Positions 42,883 through 53,720 are shown, numbered from the stretch's first letter. The stretch: DNA of 64,000 nucleotides from Streptomyces calvus (GCF_006782915.1 NZ_VCNP01000032.1:62001-126000); one strand, 5' to 3'. The notes: a model not told the origin generated them from the letters alone. A program made the numbers and translations.

Positions 42883-43143
42883 ATGGATCGCGGTGCAGAT
42901 CTCACACGGCTCCGGGAGTTGTCGAAGCTCTACGCCCGCAAGGCGCACGACCTCCAGGTCCTGATCAAGGACCTGCAGTCGGCGACCGCTGACAGCTCCG
43001 GCTACTGGAAGGGCCCGAAGGCCGACCGGTTCCGGGACGACTGGCGTGACGTGAAGCCGACCTTCGAGAAGTGGGTCGACACGCTGAACGAGGCCAGCAA
43101 GTCCGCGAACACGAGCGCCGACAACATCGAGCGCGCCACCTGA
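42883..43143 (+). CDS. WXG100 family protein
   Basis: Esx-like protein of 86 aa with a YWKGPKADRFRDDW turn between two helices (W-K-G motif), strongly like EsxA/B-type T7SS substrates. The C-terminal part (SANTSADNIERAT) is a polar tail. GGGGAGG precedes ATG 42883 by 6 nt. The divergent partner has the same length, in line with an obligate pair. It is the nearest rightward gene to the DUF3592-like gene that follows. Confidence 0.92.
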   Translation: MDRGADLTRLRELSKLYARKAHDLQVLIKDLQSATADSSGYWKGPKADRFRDDWRDVKPTFEKWVDTLNEASKSANTSADNIERAT

Positions 43144-43292
43144 TTCCAGGGCCACGCGGAGCGTGCAGTCGCCCAGGGCGCCGGAAACCGTCACCGCACG
43201 GTCCCGGCGCCCTTCGCGCGTACGGCTGTCGGCGATGCCGCGTCCAGCGGGAGGACAACAGTTGGCGACGGTTCTCGTGAGGTGGCCGAGCG

Positions 43293-43913
43293 ATGGGCAA
43301 GAAGAGGAACAAGCGCCCTTCCGACCAGTACCGGCTGCCGCCCAAGGTGGTCGCTGCGCAGCGGTCCGCAGCGCGGGTCGCCGCCTTCCGACCGCGTCCC
43401 GTGGTTCCGCAGCGGCGCGTCGTACTGGCCCTTGCCGGTCTGTTCCTGGTGTGCGCCGGGCTGACCTCAGTCCTGTGGTTCCCGGCACATTCCTTGCGGG
43501 ACGATCTGCGATCCGGCGGCACCACCGTCGCCGCCCGGGTCGTCGGTGTCGATGACAAGCCCAAGTCTGTCGAGGTACGCCTCGTCCAGGGTCCCGACGA
43601 GGGCACGCGCGTCCGGCTGTCCGAATACGCGGGCATGCTCCCCGACGTCCGTACCGGCGACTCGCTGCTGGTGACGTACGACCCGGAAGAGCCGTCGCGC
43701 GTCCTGCCGCGCGGTTGGGTCACCGACCCTCCCGCCAATCTGCCCGCCTACGGCACCGCGGCCATCGCTCTGCTGTGCCTGGCGCTGGCCACAGCCGTGG
43801 CGCTCCGCCGTCGTTGGATTCTTCGCACCTGGCCGAGCGAGCCCGCTGCCGCCGCAGACGCCGTGAGCCCCGAACAGCCCCGTACGAAGGGCAAGGGGCT
43901 GTCCAAGTCCTAG
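43293..43913 (+). CDS. Membrane protein with DUF3592-like domain
   Basis: Protein of 206 aa with two membrane helices (about residues 43-66 and 150-172) around an extracytoplasmic beta domain (ARVVGVDDKPKSVEVRLVQG and DSLLVTYDPEEPSRV), the pattern of DUF3592 proteins. The N-terminus is very basic and the C-terminus Lys-rich. Function unknown. It ends at a strong bidirectional terminator opposite eccC. Confidence 0.75.
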   Translation: MGKKRNKRPSDQYRLPPKVVAAQRSAARVAAFRPRPVVPQRRVVLALAGLFLVCAGLTSVLWFPAHSLRDDLRSGGTTVAARVVGVDDKPKSVEVRLVQGPDEGTRVRLSEYAGMLPDVRTGDSLLVTYDPEEPSRVLPRGWVTDPPANLPAYGTAAIALLCLALATAVALRRRWILRTWPSEPAAAADAVSPEQPRTKGKGLSKS

Positions 43914-43936
43914 CCGTGCAGGCCACGGCATGACAG

Positions 43937-43965
43937 CGGGCCCCTGCCGGCGTGGCAGGGGCCCG
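43937..43965. terminator. Bidirectional terminator between the DUF3592 gene and eccC
   Basis: A 12-bp perfect stem, CGGGCCCCTGCC and GGCAGGGGCCCG, with a 5-nt loop lies between two convergent genes (stops at 43913 and 43987). It is followed on the plus strand by TTGTCGTGT. Confidence 0.88.
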
Positions 43966-43986
43966 TTGTCGTGTCGTACGGGTCGG

Positions 43987-46900
43987 TCAGCCGTTCATGA
44001 CCGCCTGGATCGGCATGAAGGAGCCGCCCGCCACGAAGAGCCCGCTCCCCGCCGGGCCGCCGCCGCTGTTGGACGGCAGCCGGATGCCGAAGAGTTCGCC
44101 CTCGGAGGGGCTCTGGGGCGTCAGCAGCATGCCGTTCCGGGACTTGCGGGCCTCGACGGCGAAGCCGCGGTACTGGCCGGAGAGACTGTCGGTGGAGCCG
44201 GCCGCGATGAGGCCGATCCCGCCGTCCGCCCCCTTGCGGACGACCGCCTCCAGGGCCTCGTCGAGACGGGTGTCGTAGAGGAGTTCGGCGTCGTCCACGA
44301 CCACGACGTACGAGCCGTCGGGCGCCTTGTCCACCAGCTCCTCCAGGTCGTCCTCCCGACTGTCGGCGTTCAGCAGGCCCAGTACGCCCTCACGGCCCTC
44401 CAGGTCCCGCAGCGGCGAACGGCGCGGGGCGACCAGCAGCACCGGAGTGCCCGAGCGCAGCAGTGTCTCGGTGGCGGCCACCAGGAGGGTGGAACGGCCC
44501 GACTTGGGCGGTCCGGCGATGACGAAGCCCGGCCCGTTCTCCTCCAGGTCGATGCCGACCGGCTGGAGTTCGTCGCCGCCGACACCGATGAGTGCCCAGA
44601 GCGGAGAAGGCGGTGCGAAGTCGGGGTCGAGGGCGAGTGCCTCCGACGCCGTGATGCGCGACGGCAGGGCGTCCACCCGCATCGGGCGTCGCCCGGCCGG
44701 CACCCGGCCGTGACGGGCCGCCGCCTCCTCGGCGATCTCGCGCAGCGCCCTCACCTGCGCCTGGCCGGCGGGGTCGGCCGTGAGCAGGCCGATCTGGGTT
44801 TCGTCCACGCCCGTGTCCGTGATGCGCAGGGCGCGCCCCGGTGGCATGTTCTTCGGGACCTCGCGGGGCTGGAGCCCTGCCGTCGAATAGTCGTTCGGGT
44901 CGGCGAAGCGCAGCACCAGACGGTCGGCGAAGGCGGACGAGACATGGCCGCTCAGGCCGCTGCGGTCGGCGGTCATGACGACCTTGAGCCCCACCGCGGA
45001 GCCCTCACGGAAGATGCGCTGAGCGGACTCCAGCAACTGCCCGTAGTTGTAGCTCTCGAAGGTGGAGGCGAAGCCCTCCCAGCTGTCCAGGAGGAGCACC
45101 ATCCAGGGGAGCCGGTCCTCCGGGGCTGCTGTCGCGCGTTGTTCGGCGGCGCTGGACGCGCCCTCCATGGCGAGCAGTTGCTGCCGGCGGGCGATCTCCG
45201 TCAGCAGACGCTCGATGAGACGCCGGACCCGGTCCGGTTCGTCGCGCGTCACCACGGCACCCACGTGCGGCAGCCGCATCAGGGGCAGCAGCGCGTTCGA
45301 GCCGCAGTCGATGCCGTAGAGATGCACATCGTGCGGGGACGTGGTGCGGGCCAGCGATCCCGCCAGTGTCCGCAGGGCGGTCGAGCGGCCTGAGCGGGCA
45401 CCGCCGAGCAGCATGGTGTGCTCGCCGTGGACCAGGTCGAGGGCCAGCGGCGTTCGGGACTGCTTCGCCGGCAGGTCGATGAGGCCGTAGGGGATGGGGG
45501 CCACGTCCTGCCGGTCGTCGGCGGAGCCGGCGCCGTAGGCGGCGAGTTCCTCCAGCGTGACCGACTCGGCCAGGGGCGGCAGCCACGGGCTGCGCTGCTC
45601 GCCGAAGCCCATGCGCTGGGCGCCGTCCCGCACCGCGTCGACCAGGACGGCGAGGTCGGTGACCATGGTGCCGTCGTCCTCGGCCTCGGCCCGCTTGGGC
45701 AACGGGCGACCGTAGGCGGTCCAGGGCAGGGGCAGCAGCGTCGCCTTCGGGCCGGTCCCGCCCGTTGCGGGACGGCGGCCACCGATGCGGGCCGACTGCA
45801 CGCCGACCAGGGACTGCGCGCCGGAACGGACGTACATGCGGCCCGGTGTGGACTTGGCGATGGCGCCCGAGTCCGGGGCCTCGATCACGTCGATGGACTC
45901 CGAGGCGTCCGTCACGCGCAGCGCGATGCGCAGGTTGGTGTTGGCGCGGATGTCCGCGCTGACCACGCCGGCGGGCCGCTGGGTCGCCAGGATCAGGTGG
46001 ACGCCGAGGGAGCGTCCGCGGCGGGCGATGTCGACCAGACCGGCGATGAAGTCCGGGAGTTCGGCGACCAGGGACGCGAACTCGTCGATGACCAGGACGA
46101 GTCGGGGCATCGGCTCCAGTTCGGGGCGGAGCTTGCGGGTGTCGTTGTAGTCCTCGATGTCCTTGGCCGCGGCGTCGAAGAGGATCTTCTCCCGGCGGTG
46201 CAGTTCGGCCGCGAGCGAGGCGAGCGCACGCTCGGTGAGGTGGGCGTCGAGGTCACTGACCATGCCGACCGTGTGGGGCAGGCGGGCGCAGTCCATGAAG
46301 GCGCTGCCGCCCTTGTAGTCGATCAGGACGTAGTTCAGGGAGTCCGGGCGGTTGGCGACGGCCAGCGAGGCGATGATCGTCTGCAGGAGTTCGGACTTGC
46401 CCGCGCCTGTGGTGCCCGCGACCAGCGCGTGCGGCCCGTCCCGGCGGATGTCGAGCTCGAAGGTGCCGTCGGCGGCGATACCGATGGGGGCCGCGGTCGT
46501 GGCGCCGCCGGCCTGCCAGATGCGCTCCACGTCGACACCGGTCGGGTCCGGCATGCCGAGCAGGGTCAACAGCCGTGCGGAGGTGGGCAGGGCGCTGCCC
46601 GCGTCGTCCCGGCTGACGTCCCGGACGGGTGCGAGGGAGCGGGCGAGCAGTTCGCACCACTCCGGCGTGACCTGGTCGGCCAGGACGTCCCCGGCGGCCT
46701 CCAGTCCGTAGCCGCGGATCCGGACGTGGTGCGCGGCGTCGGGTGACCAGGCGACGACCGCCCGGCACTCCTCGGGCAGCAGGCGCTCGTCCTCGTCGAT
46801 GCACAGGGCGAGGATGCCGTACTGGGGGCCTTCGGCGAGCAGTTGCGGAACTCCGGGGACGCGGCGCAGCAGGCGGGCCCCGTCGAGGATCAGCAGGACG

Positions 46901-48456
46901 TTGGGGTCCGGGTAGAGCTGTCCCGTCATGTTGTTCTGTTCGCGGGACGCCTTGCGCCGGGCCAGTTCGTTGAGCAGTTCGTTGACCCGTCGGGTGATGC
47001 CCTCGGAGTCGAACCCGACCAGAGCGACGCAGTCCTGCCCCTGGTCGGGGCTGGTGTGCGGGAGCCAGTGCACCCACTGCCAGTCGGCACCGGCGTTCGG
47101 GGTGGACGCGAGCGAGACGAGGGACAGGTCCCGTGGGCTGTGGAGTACCGCCGCCTGTACGCCGAGCCATCGTGCGGTGGCCAGTGCACGGGCCCGGTCG
47201 CCGGCGACGCCGACCACTCCCAGCTCGGTGAAGGGGAGGGTGACGGGCACGTCCGGCAGGACGGGGGGCTCCGGCCGCTCCTCCTCGTAGAGGGAACCGC
47301 CGCGGCCCAGGACGAGTTCCACGTCGGAGGGGAGGTTGCCCGAGCCGACCCGCAGGTGCAGGGCGTCCGGGTCGGTGAGCCGGCGCTCCCACAGGCGGCG
47401 GCGCGGGCCCGTGGCGAACAGCAGGATCTCGGCGGGGTCGGGGCTGTCGGCGCGCCGGGCGCGCTGCTCCTCCTTGCCGAGGGCGGCGAGTTCGGCCTCG
47501 TGGGCGGCGAGGTCCTTCTTGTACTGCTTGACGGACGTCTTGTGCTTCTTCTTGCCCTCGCGGTTCTCGCTGATCCACTGGGCGGCCATCATCAGCGGAC
47601 TCATCAGGCAGAAGAGCAGCATGTAGATCTGCTTGGTGAGGAAGTACATGCCTATGCCGAACAGCATGGGCATGAACGCCATGATGAACTGGAAGCGGGC
47701 CCGGTCCCCCTTGGTCGGCGGTACCGGCACGACCAGGCGCCGCCGGGGCCGCAGCGGGGACAGGCGGGGCGGGCGGTTGTAGGCGAGACCGCCCTCGCTC
47801 ATCGCCGACAGGTGGGCGTCCGGCTCGCTCACCCGGTCGAGCACGAGCAGCGAGTCACCGGCCCGGACGACGCCGCCGAGTGGCCAGGCCGTGCCGGACG
47901 TCACCGTCTCGTCGTCGAGCCGTACATCGGCGCCGCCCTCGGGGGCGAGCGTGACGGCGCCCTTCATGTCGATGGTGATGCGCAGGGCGACCGGCGGCAG
48001 TGACGCGTCCGTCAGCGGGAAAGTACAAGTGGGGGCCGAGCCGACGGTGGCCGCGCCGACGCCCAGCCGGATCACCCGGCCGGAGGAGGGGCCGCCCGCC
48101 GCTCTCAGCTCGTACTGTCCGACCGGCTCGCCCTTGCGCAGCAGCGGGCCGATCGAGTCGTCCACCGACAGCCGCATGCCGTCCTGCAGGACGGCCGTCG
48201 CCGGCGCGGACGGGTCGCACAGCTTGCCGTCGGCCCACAGGGACGGTGTTCCACCGGCCGTCGCCGAGTGGGTGTGCGGCGGCGCCATGCCGGGCATGGC
48301 GACCACGTTCGCGGGCATGCCGACGGCACGGCCGGCCTGCCGCAGGGCGGTCGTCAGCGCCTCGGCGACGTCGCCCGCCGTGGCCGTGTCCTCGGTGGTG
48401 ATGACGACGTCATGCGGCTCACCGCCTTCCAGTACGACCGTGACCCGCGTCTGCAT
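43987..48456 (-). CDS. eccC: T7SS FtsK/SpoIIIE ATPase EccC with FHA domain
   Basis: The motor of the type VII secretion system (1489 aa). Order: a ubiquitin-like or linker N-terminus, an FHA-like domain at about 115-210 (YELRAAGGPSSGRVIRLG), two membrane segments at about 255-292, then three FtsK-type ATPase domains. Domain 1 has an intact Walker A GTTGAGKSE (about 681-689) and a Walker B LVIDEFASL (about 788-796). Domain 2 has GGARSGRST (about 1018-1026) and domain 3 has GPPKSGRST (about 1315-1323), both with Arg in place of the P-loop Lys. It is a single EccCa-EccCb fusion. The FHA domain should bind phosphothreonine, and two Ser/Thr kinase genes lie directly upstream. Confidence 0.95.
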   Translation of the reverse strand: MQTRVTVVLEGGEPHDVVITTEDTATAGDVAEALTTALRQAGRAVGMPANVVAMPGMAPPHTHSATAGGTPSLWADGKLCDPSAPATAVLQDGMRLSVDDSIGPLLRKGEPVGQYELRAAGGPSSGRVIRLGVGAATVGSAPTCTFPLTDASLPPVALRITIDMKGAVTLAPEGGADVRLDDETVTSGTAWPLGGVVRAGDSLLVLDRVSEPDAHLSAMSEGGLAYNRPPRLSPLRPRRRLVVPVPPTKGDRARFQFIMAFMPMLFGIGMYFLTKQIYMLLFCLMSPLMMAAQWISENREGKKKHKTSVKQYKKDLAAHEAELAALGKEEQRARRADSPDPAEILLFATGPRRRLWERRLTDPDALHLRVGSGNLPSDVELVLGRGGSLYEEERPEPPVLPDVPVTLPFTELGVVGVAGDRARALATARWLGVQAAVLHSPRDLSLVSLASTPNAGADWQWVHWLPHTSPDQGQDCVALVGFDSEGITRRVNELLNELARRKASREQNNMTGQLYPDPNVLLILDGARLLRRVPGVPQLLAEGPQYGILALCIDEDERLLPEECRAVVAWSPDAAHHVRIRGYGLEAAGDVLADQVTPEWCELLARSLAPVRDVSRDDAGSALPTSARLLTLLGMPDPTGVDVERIWQAGGATTAAPIGIAADGTFELDIRRDGPHALVAGTTGAGKSELLQTIIASLAVANRPDSLNYVLIDYKGGSAFMDCARLPHTVGMVSDLDAHLTERALASLAAELHRREKILFDAAAKDIEDYNDTRKLRPELEPMPRLVLVIDEFASLVAELPDFIAGLVDIARRGRSLGVHLILATQRPAGVVSADIRANTNLRIALRVTDASESIDVIEAPDSGAIAKSTPGRMYVRSGAQSLVGVQSARIGGRRPATGGTGPKATLLPLPWTAYGRPLPKRAEAEDDGTMVTDLAVLVDAVRDGAQRMGFGEQRSPWLPPLAESVTLEELAAYGAGSADDRQDVAPIPYGLIDLPAKQSRTPLALDLVHGEHTMLLGGARSGRSTALRTLAGSLARTTSPHDVHLYGIDCGSNALLPLMRLPHVGAVVTRDEPDRVRRLIERLLTEIARRQQLLAMEGASSAAEQRATAAPEDRLPWMVLLLDSWEGFASTFESYNYGQLLESAQRIFREGSAVGLKVVMTADRSGLSGHVSSAFADRLVLRFADPNDYSTAGLQPREVPKNMPPGRALRITDTGVDETQIGLLTADPAGQAQVRALREIAEEAAARHGRVPAGRRPMRVDALPSRITASEALALDPDFAPPSPLWALIGVGGDELQPVGIDLEENGPGFVIAGPPKSGRSTLLVAATETLLRSGTPVLLVAPRRSPLRDLEGREGVLGLLNADSREDDLEELVDKAPDGSYVVVVDDAELLYDTRLDEALEAVVRKGADGGIGLIAAGSTDSLSGQYRGFAVEARKSRNGMLLTPQSPSEGELFGIRLPSNSGGGPAGSGLFVAGGSFMPIQAVMNG

Positions 48457-48563
48457 GGCGGTTCTTCCTCCCCGTCGGCCCCTGGGGCCGCGTTCGTCGC
48501 TTCAGCTGACGGAGACTACTGACAGTCCCCGATGCGGTCGATGCCTCGTCCGGCTGCCGGCCG

Positions 48564-50924
48564 TCAGACGGCCGGCAGTGCGTACACCTCGGGCCCGTGG
48601 GTGGCCAGCAGGCGGTTGCCCGAGATGGCCACCTGCCACGGTTCGCCGTTGTTCTTGTTGTCGTCGTAGACCCAGCGGACCGTGCCGCTCGCGGCCTCCA
48701 GCGCGACGATGCCTCCGCCCAGGCTGCCGGTCGCCCCGTAGAGCGAGGAGCCGACCCGCAGGAAGGTCTCCGGGCCTTCGACCTCCAGGTCGTCGCAGAG
48801 CCACTTCCGGCGGCCGGTCCTGGCGTTCACGGCCCAGACGCCGTCGTCGTCGTCGCTGACGTACAGCACGCCGTCGATCGCCGTGGGATTGCGGAAGCCG
48901 CGGCGGCCGTCGGGGGACAGGGTCCAGACGGTGTCACCCGTGTCGGCGTCGACGGCCGTCAGTTCCTCGCCCGGCAGGAGGACGAGACCGCCGGCGATCG
49001 TGGGCTGCCAACTCCAGTCGTCGCCGATCTTCTTGGTCCACAGTTGTGCGCCGGTCGCGGTGTCCCGCACCGTGAGGTTCTCGTTGCTGTCGGCGTAGAC
49101 CAGGTACTTGCCGGAGACACTGCCCTGGACGTCGTAGTCCCTGGTGCCCCAGTCCCGCTTCTGCAGCCACACCTTCTTGCCGGTGGTGTGACTGATGGCG
49201 GCGACGGCCGTGCGGTACTGCGTGGCGCTCCTGGACTCGCCGTGGTCGTTCGCCGTGACGTAGACGTTCTTGTCGTCGATGGCGATGGTGGACTCGACGG
49301 TGACGCCCTTGCCCAGGCGGCTCCGCCAGACCTCCTCGCCGCTCGTGACGTCGAGCGCGACGAGCACGCCGTCGTAGTCGCCGTCCGCCAGGTACACCTT
49401 GCCGCCGCGGAAGAGGAGCGGCTCTCCCGGGCGGCAGGCGTCCTTCTTCGACCAGCGTGCCGTACCGGTCTTCACGTCGTAGGCCACCAGCGGGTCGCCG
49501 CTGACCAGGAGGAGGCCGTCGTGGGTGAGCAGGGGGACCTGCGGGCTGGTGCCGTCCTCCGCGGCCGTCTTGTGCCACAGGGGCTGGGGCGCGACGCCGG
49601 GTGGCGGCGTGGTGAACCGCTCCCCGGCCGGCTCGCCCGTTCCGCCGCGTCCTGCCGCGTCGGACGGGCTGTCGGAGCCGTTTCCGTTCTGCCCGAGCCA
49701 CCAGGCCGTACCGCCTCCGACGGCGGCGACGCCGGCGGCGGCACCGAGCGCCAGGCCGAGTACGCGGCGGCGGGACCGGCCGGTGGCCGGCTCGCCGAGC
49801 CGCACCGTGCCGGACAGGGGCGTGCCCGGTCCGCCGTGAGCGGGGCCGGCCGGGGCGGTCGGGGCGCCCGGCTGGTGGCCGTAACCCGGCGTCGGCGCGC
49901 TGCCGTAGCCGGGGGTCGGTGGGCCGCTGGGGTAACCGCCGGGTGTCTGCGCCGCGTTACCCGTCGCGGCGGGTCCTGCCGTGATGGTCGGCGCCGGCCC
50001 GAAAGCGGCTGCGGCCGGGGCCGAGTCGGGGGCTTCGAGGTCGAGGATCCCCGCGGCGTGTGTGGCGATGGTCGAAGCGACCGCCGACGGCAGCCAGTCC
50101 TGCAGAACCGGCTCGACGCCCTGCGGCGCCAGCGACGCCACGATCTGCGCCGGCGTGGGGCGCTGTGCCGGGTCCTTCATCAGGCAGGCGCGGACCAGGC
50201 CCAGCAACGACTGCGGTACGCCCGTCAGATCGGGCTCGCCGTGCACGACCTGGTAGAGCAGCGACGCGTGCGAAGAGGACCCGTCACCGAAGGCTCCGCG
50301 GCCGGTCGCCGCGAACGCAATCACTGCCCCCAGGGAGAAGACGTCGCCCGCCGTACCGACGTCGTGGCCCTGCGCCTGTTCCGGCGACATGTAGCCGGGC
50401 GACCCGACCACAACTCCCGTCTGCGTCATACGGCTTCCGTCGACGGCGCGGGCGATGCCGAAGTCGATGACGCGGGGGCCGTCGGCGGCCAGCAGCACGT
50501 TGGACGGTTTGAGGTCGCGATGGACCAGACCCGCCGCATGGACCTCCTGCAGTGCCGCGGCGAGACCGGCGGCCAGGGCACGGACCGTGCGCTCGGGCAG
50601 CGCACCGTGCGCGGCGACGACGTCCGTGAGGTCGGGACCGAGCACGTACGACGTCGCCAGCCAGGGCAGCGCCGCCTCCGGGTCGGCGTCCACGACCGGG
50701 GCCGTGAAACGACCGGAGACCGCTTTGGCGATCTCCGCCTCGTGCCGGAAACGGGCCCGGAAGTCGGCGTCCGACGCGAGATCCGGGCGGACCACCTTCA
50801 CCGCGACGGTGCGACCGCCGGGCGAACGGGCAAGGTAGACACGCCCCATGCCACCGGCGCCGAGCCTGCGCAGCAGACGATAACTGCCCAGTTCGCGAGG
50901 ATCGTCCGGCTGCAGTGTTTCCAT
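48564..50924 (-). CDS. Ser/Thr protein kinase with extracellular PQQ-type propeller
   Basis: Kinase of 786 aa. The N-terminal domain (about 16-275) has GAGGMGRVYLA, the ATP lysine in VAVKVV, HRDLKPSN and DFGIARAV, and GSPGYMSPEQ in the activation segment. A Pro/Gly-rich linker precedes one membrane helix near 420-437. The outer part (about 470-786) is a beta-propeller with repeated W-x-x-x and GxVYLADG/VYVTAND/LVYADSN type blades of the PQQ-repeat family. It could sense an external ligand and phosphorylate T7SS parts. ATG 50924 is preceded by GGGAAGGG; 107 bp separate the gene from eccC. Confidence 0.93.
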   Translation of the reverse strand: METLQPDDPRELGSYRLLRRLGAGGMGRVYLARSPGGRTVAVKVVRPDLASDADFRARFRHEAEIAKAVSGRFTAPVVDADPEAALPWLATSYVLGPDLTDVVAAHGALPERTVRALAAGLAAALQEVHAAGLVHRDLKPSNVLLAADGPRVIDFGIARAVDGSRMTQTGVVVGSPGYMSPEQAQGHDVGTAGDVFSLGAVIAFAATGRGAFGDGSSSHASLLYQVVHGEPDLTGVPQSLLGLVRACLMKDPAQRPTPAQIVASLAPQGVEPVLQDWLPSAVASTIATHAAGILDLEAPDSAPAAAAFGPAPTITAGPAATGNAAQTPGGYPSGPPTPGYGSAPTPGYGHQPGAPTAPAGPAHGGPGTPLSGTVRLGEPATGRSRRRVLGLALGAAAGVAAVGGGTAWWLGQNGNGSDSPSDAAGRGGTGEPAGERFTTPPPGVAPQPLWHKTAAEDGTSPQVPLLTHDGLLLVSGDPLVAYDVKTGTARWSKKDACRPGEPLLFRGGKVYLADGDYDGVLVALDVTSGEEVWRSRLGKGVTVESTIAIDDKNVYVTANDHGESRSATQYRTAVAAISHTTGKKVWLQKRDWGTRDYDVQGSVSGKYLVYADSNENLTVRDTATGAQLWTKKIGDDWSWQPTIAGGLVLLPGEELTAVDADTGDTVWTLSPDGRRGFRNPTAIDGVLYVSDDDDGVWAVNARTGRRKWLCDDLEVEGPETFLRVGSSLYGATGSLGGGIVALEAASGTVRWVYDDNKNNGEPWQVAISGNRLLATHGPEVYALPAV

Positions 50925-51040
50925 GATGCCCTTCCCCGTGGTGGCACCCGTGAGGCAGGTGCTGACGCCCGGTGCCGTTCGCTGTCGCAGACACATTAGT
51001 AAGTGGCGGGCGGCGACGGCCGACCGGCGGTCGTGGGGTC

Positions 51041-52789
51041 TCAGTCGAGCTTCGACAGGCGGGCCTTGGGGCGGCCGGAGGCCTTGCTGTCGGACTCGTA
51101 GAGGAGGTCGTCGCCGACCGGGGTGAGGCGGACGGTGTGGCGTGCCTGGTTGCAGACGTCGCGGTTGCTCTTCGCGCCGACCGAGGTGGTGACGAGCTGT
51201 TTCTTCGTGACCTGTTTCAGGGTGAGGACGTCGTCGCAGACGCCGCCGAAGATGTCGGTGTGCCGCAGGGTGCCGATCTTTTCGCCCACCTCGGCCTGTT
51301 CGACCGTCACCCGGAACGTGCCGAGCGGGATGGAGATGCCGTCGCGGGAGGCGGCCTGGCCTTCCCAGGTGCCCAGGTACGCGGTGGGTACGGCGGCGGC
51401 GGTGGACGGCGCCGCGGGCTGGTGGCCGCCGTCGGAGGCCGACGGGCCGTCCGCGTTGCCGGGCAGCAGGTCGAGTACGAAGGCCGACCCGACGGTGACC
51501 GCGGCCAGTGCGCCCGCCACCGCGAGGGCGACGGTGCAGCTCACGCGTCGGCCGCGGCCGTCGCGGCCCGGTGTGGACGCGGCCGCCACGGAGACGGAGA
51601 GCCTCCCGGGACCGGGCGCGGAGACGGGTTCGGGTGCGGGTGCGAAGACGGGTTCGGGTGCGGGTGCGGAGCCGGGTTCGGGTGCGGAGACGGGTTCGGG
51701 GCGGGGGGCCGCGGGCTGGGTCGGCGGGTGAGGGTACTCCGTTGCGGCGCGCGGGTCGGGAACGAGCGGGGCGCCCGGTCCGCCCGGCACCGGCGTCACC
51801 GGCGTCACCGGCGGCCGGAACGGCTCGGCCGACGGCACCCCCTCCCCCACCGAAGGGCTGCTGAAGCCCACCGGTCCCGACGGGCCGTCGGTGGTCGTCT
51901 CCAGGTTCAGGAGGCGGACGGCGCTGCGGCTGACCTGTTCCACCAGGGGGCCGGGCAGCCAGCCGCCGGCCACCAGGCGGGAGGCGCCCTCGGGGGCGAG
52001 GCGGCGGGCCACGTCGGCGGGGGCCGGGCGGGCGGACGGGTCCTTGTCGAGGCAGGCCTCGGCCAGTTCGCGTATCCCGCCGGTCAGTTCGCCCAGTTCG
52101 GGCGGCTCGTGCACGACCTTGTAGAGCAGTGCGGCCGAGGAGTCACCGGGGAACGGCGGCCGGCCCGTCGCCGCGTACGTCAGCACCGCGCCGAGCGAGA
52201 AGACGTCCGCCGCGCCCGTCACGCCCTTGCCGAGGATCTGCTCGGGCGACATGTAGCCGGGTGAGCCGATCGAGACGCCGGTGGAGGTCAGGGATGCCGT
52301 GCCGTCGGTGGCGCGGGCGATGCCGAAGTCGATCAGGAGCGGGCCGTCGAGGGTGAGGAGGACGTTGGACGGTTTCACGTCCCGGTGCACCAGGCCCAGT
52401 TCGTGCACGGCCGCGAGCGCCTCGGCCAGGCCCGCGCCCAGGGTCCGCACGGTGTGGGCGGGCAGTGGGCCGGTGTCGGTGACGGCCGCGGCGAGGGAGG
52501 GGCCGGCCGCGTAGGCGGTGGCGACCCAGGGGACGCGTGCGTCGGGGTCGGCGTCCAGGACGGGTGCCGTCCAGGCGCCGCCGACCCGGCGGGCCGCGTC
52601 GACCTCGCGCCGGAAGCGGGCGCGGAACTCCTCGTCGAGCGCGAAGTGCGGGTGCACGATCTTCACCGCGACCGTGCGGCCCCCGGCGCTGCGGCCCAGG
52701 TAGACGCGGCCCATGCCGCCGGAGCCGAGCCGTCCGAGCAGCCGGTAGGGGCCCACGGCCGTCGGTTCGTCCACGTCGAGCGGCCGCAT
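51041..52789 (-). CDS. Ser/Thr protein kinase, membrane-anchored
   Basis: Kinase of 582 aa. Catalytic features are GSGGMGRVYLG, VAVKIV, HRDVKPSN, DFGIARAT and SPGYMSPEQ. The linker has a Pro/Ala/Glu repeat (PEPVSAPEPGSAPAPEPVFA) encoded by a GGTTCGGG-type tandem repeat around 51620-51710, then one membrane helix near 420-440 and an extracytoplasmic domain of ~130 residues with cysteines (GVCDD and DVCNQ) of unknown type. ATG 52789 lies about 9 nt after GGGGGAGGGG, better spaced than GTG 52798. It is a close relative of the upstream kinase in its catalytic part. Confidence 0.92.
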   Translation of the reverse strand: MRPLDVDEPTAVGPYRLLGRLGSGGMGRVYLGRSAGGRTVAVKIVHPHFALDEEFRARFRREVDAARRVGGAWTAPVLDADPDARVPWVATAYAAGPSLAAAVTDTGPLPAHTVRTLGAGLAEALAAVHELGLVHRDVKPSNVLLTLDGPLLIDFGIARATDGTASLTSTGVSIGSPGYMSPEQILGKGVTGAADVFSLGAVLTYAATGRPPFPGDSSAALLYKVVHEPPELGELTGGIRELAEACLDKDPSARPAPADVARRLAPEGASRLVAGGWLPGPLVEQVSRSAVRLLNLETTTDGPSGPVGFSSPSVGEGVPSAEPFRPPVTPVTPVPGGPGAPLVPDPRAATEYPHPPTQPAAPRPEPVSAPEPGSAPAPEPVFAPAPEPVSAPGPGRLSVSVAAASTPGRDGRGRRVSCTVALAVAGALAAVTVGSAFVLDLLPGNADGPSASDGGHQPAAPSTAAAVPTAYLGTWEGQAASRDGISIPLGTFRVTVEQAEVGEKIGTLRHTDIFGGVCDDVLTLKQVTKKQLVTTSVGAKSNRDVCNQARHTVRLTPVGDDLLYESDSKASGRPKARLSKLD

Positions 52790-52862
52790 GGCGTCCACCC
52801 CTCCCCCGTCACGCCCGGATGCCGGAACCTTCCAGCAGGGTAGTGGGCGCAGCGCCCGCGCC

Positions 52863-53720
<858 letters not shown>

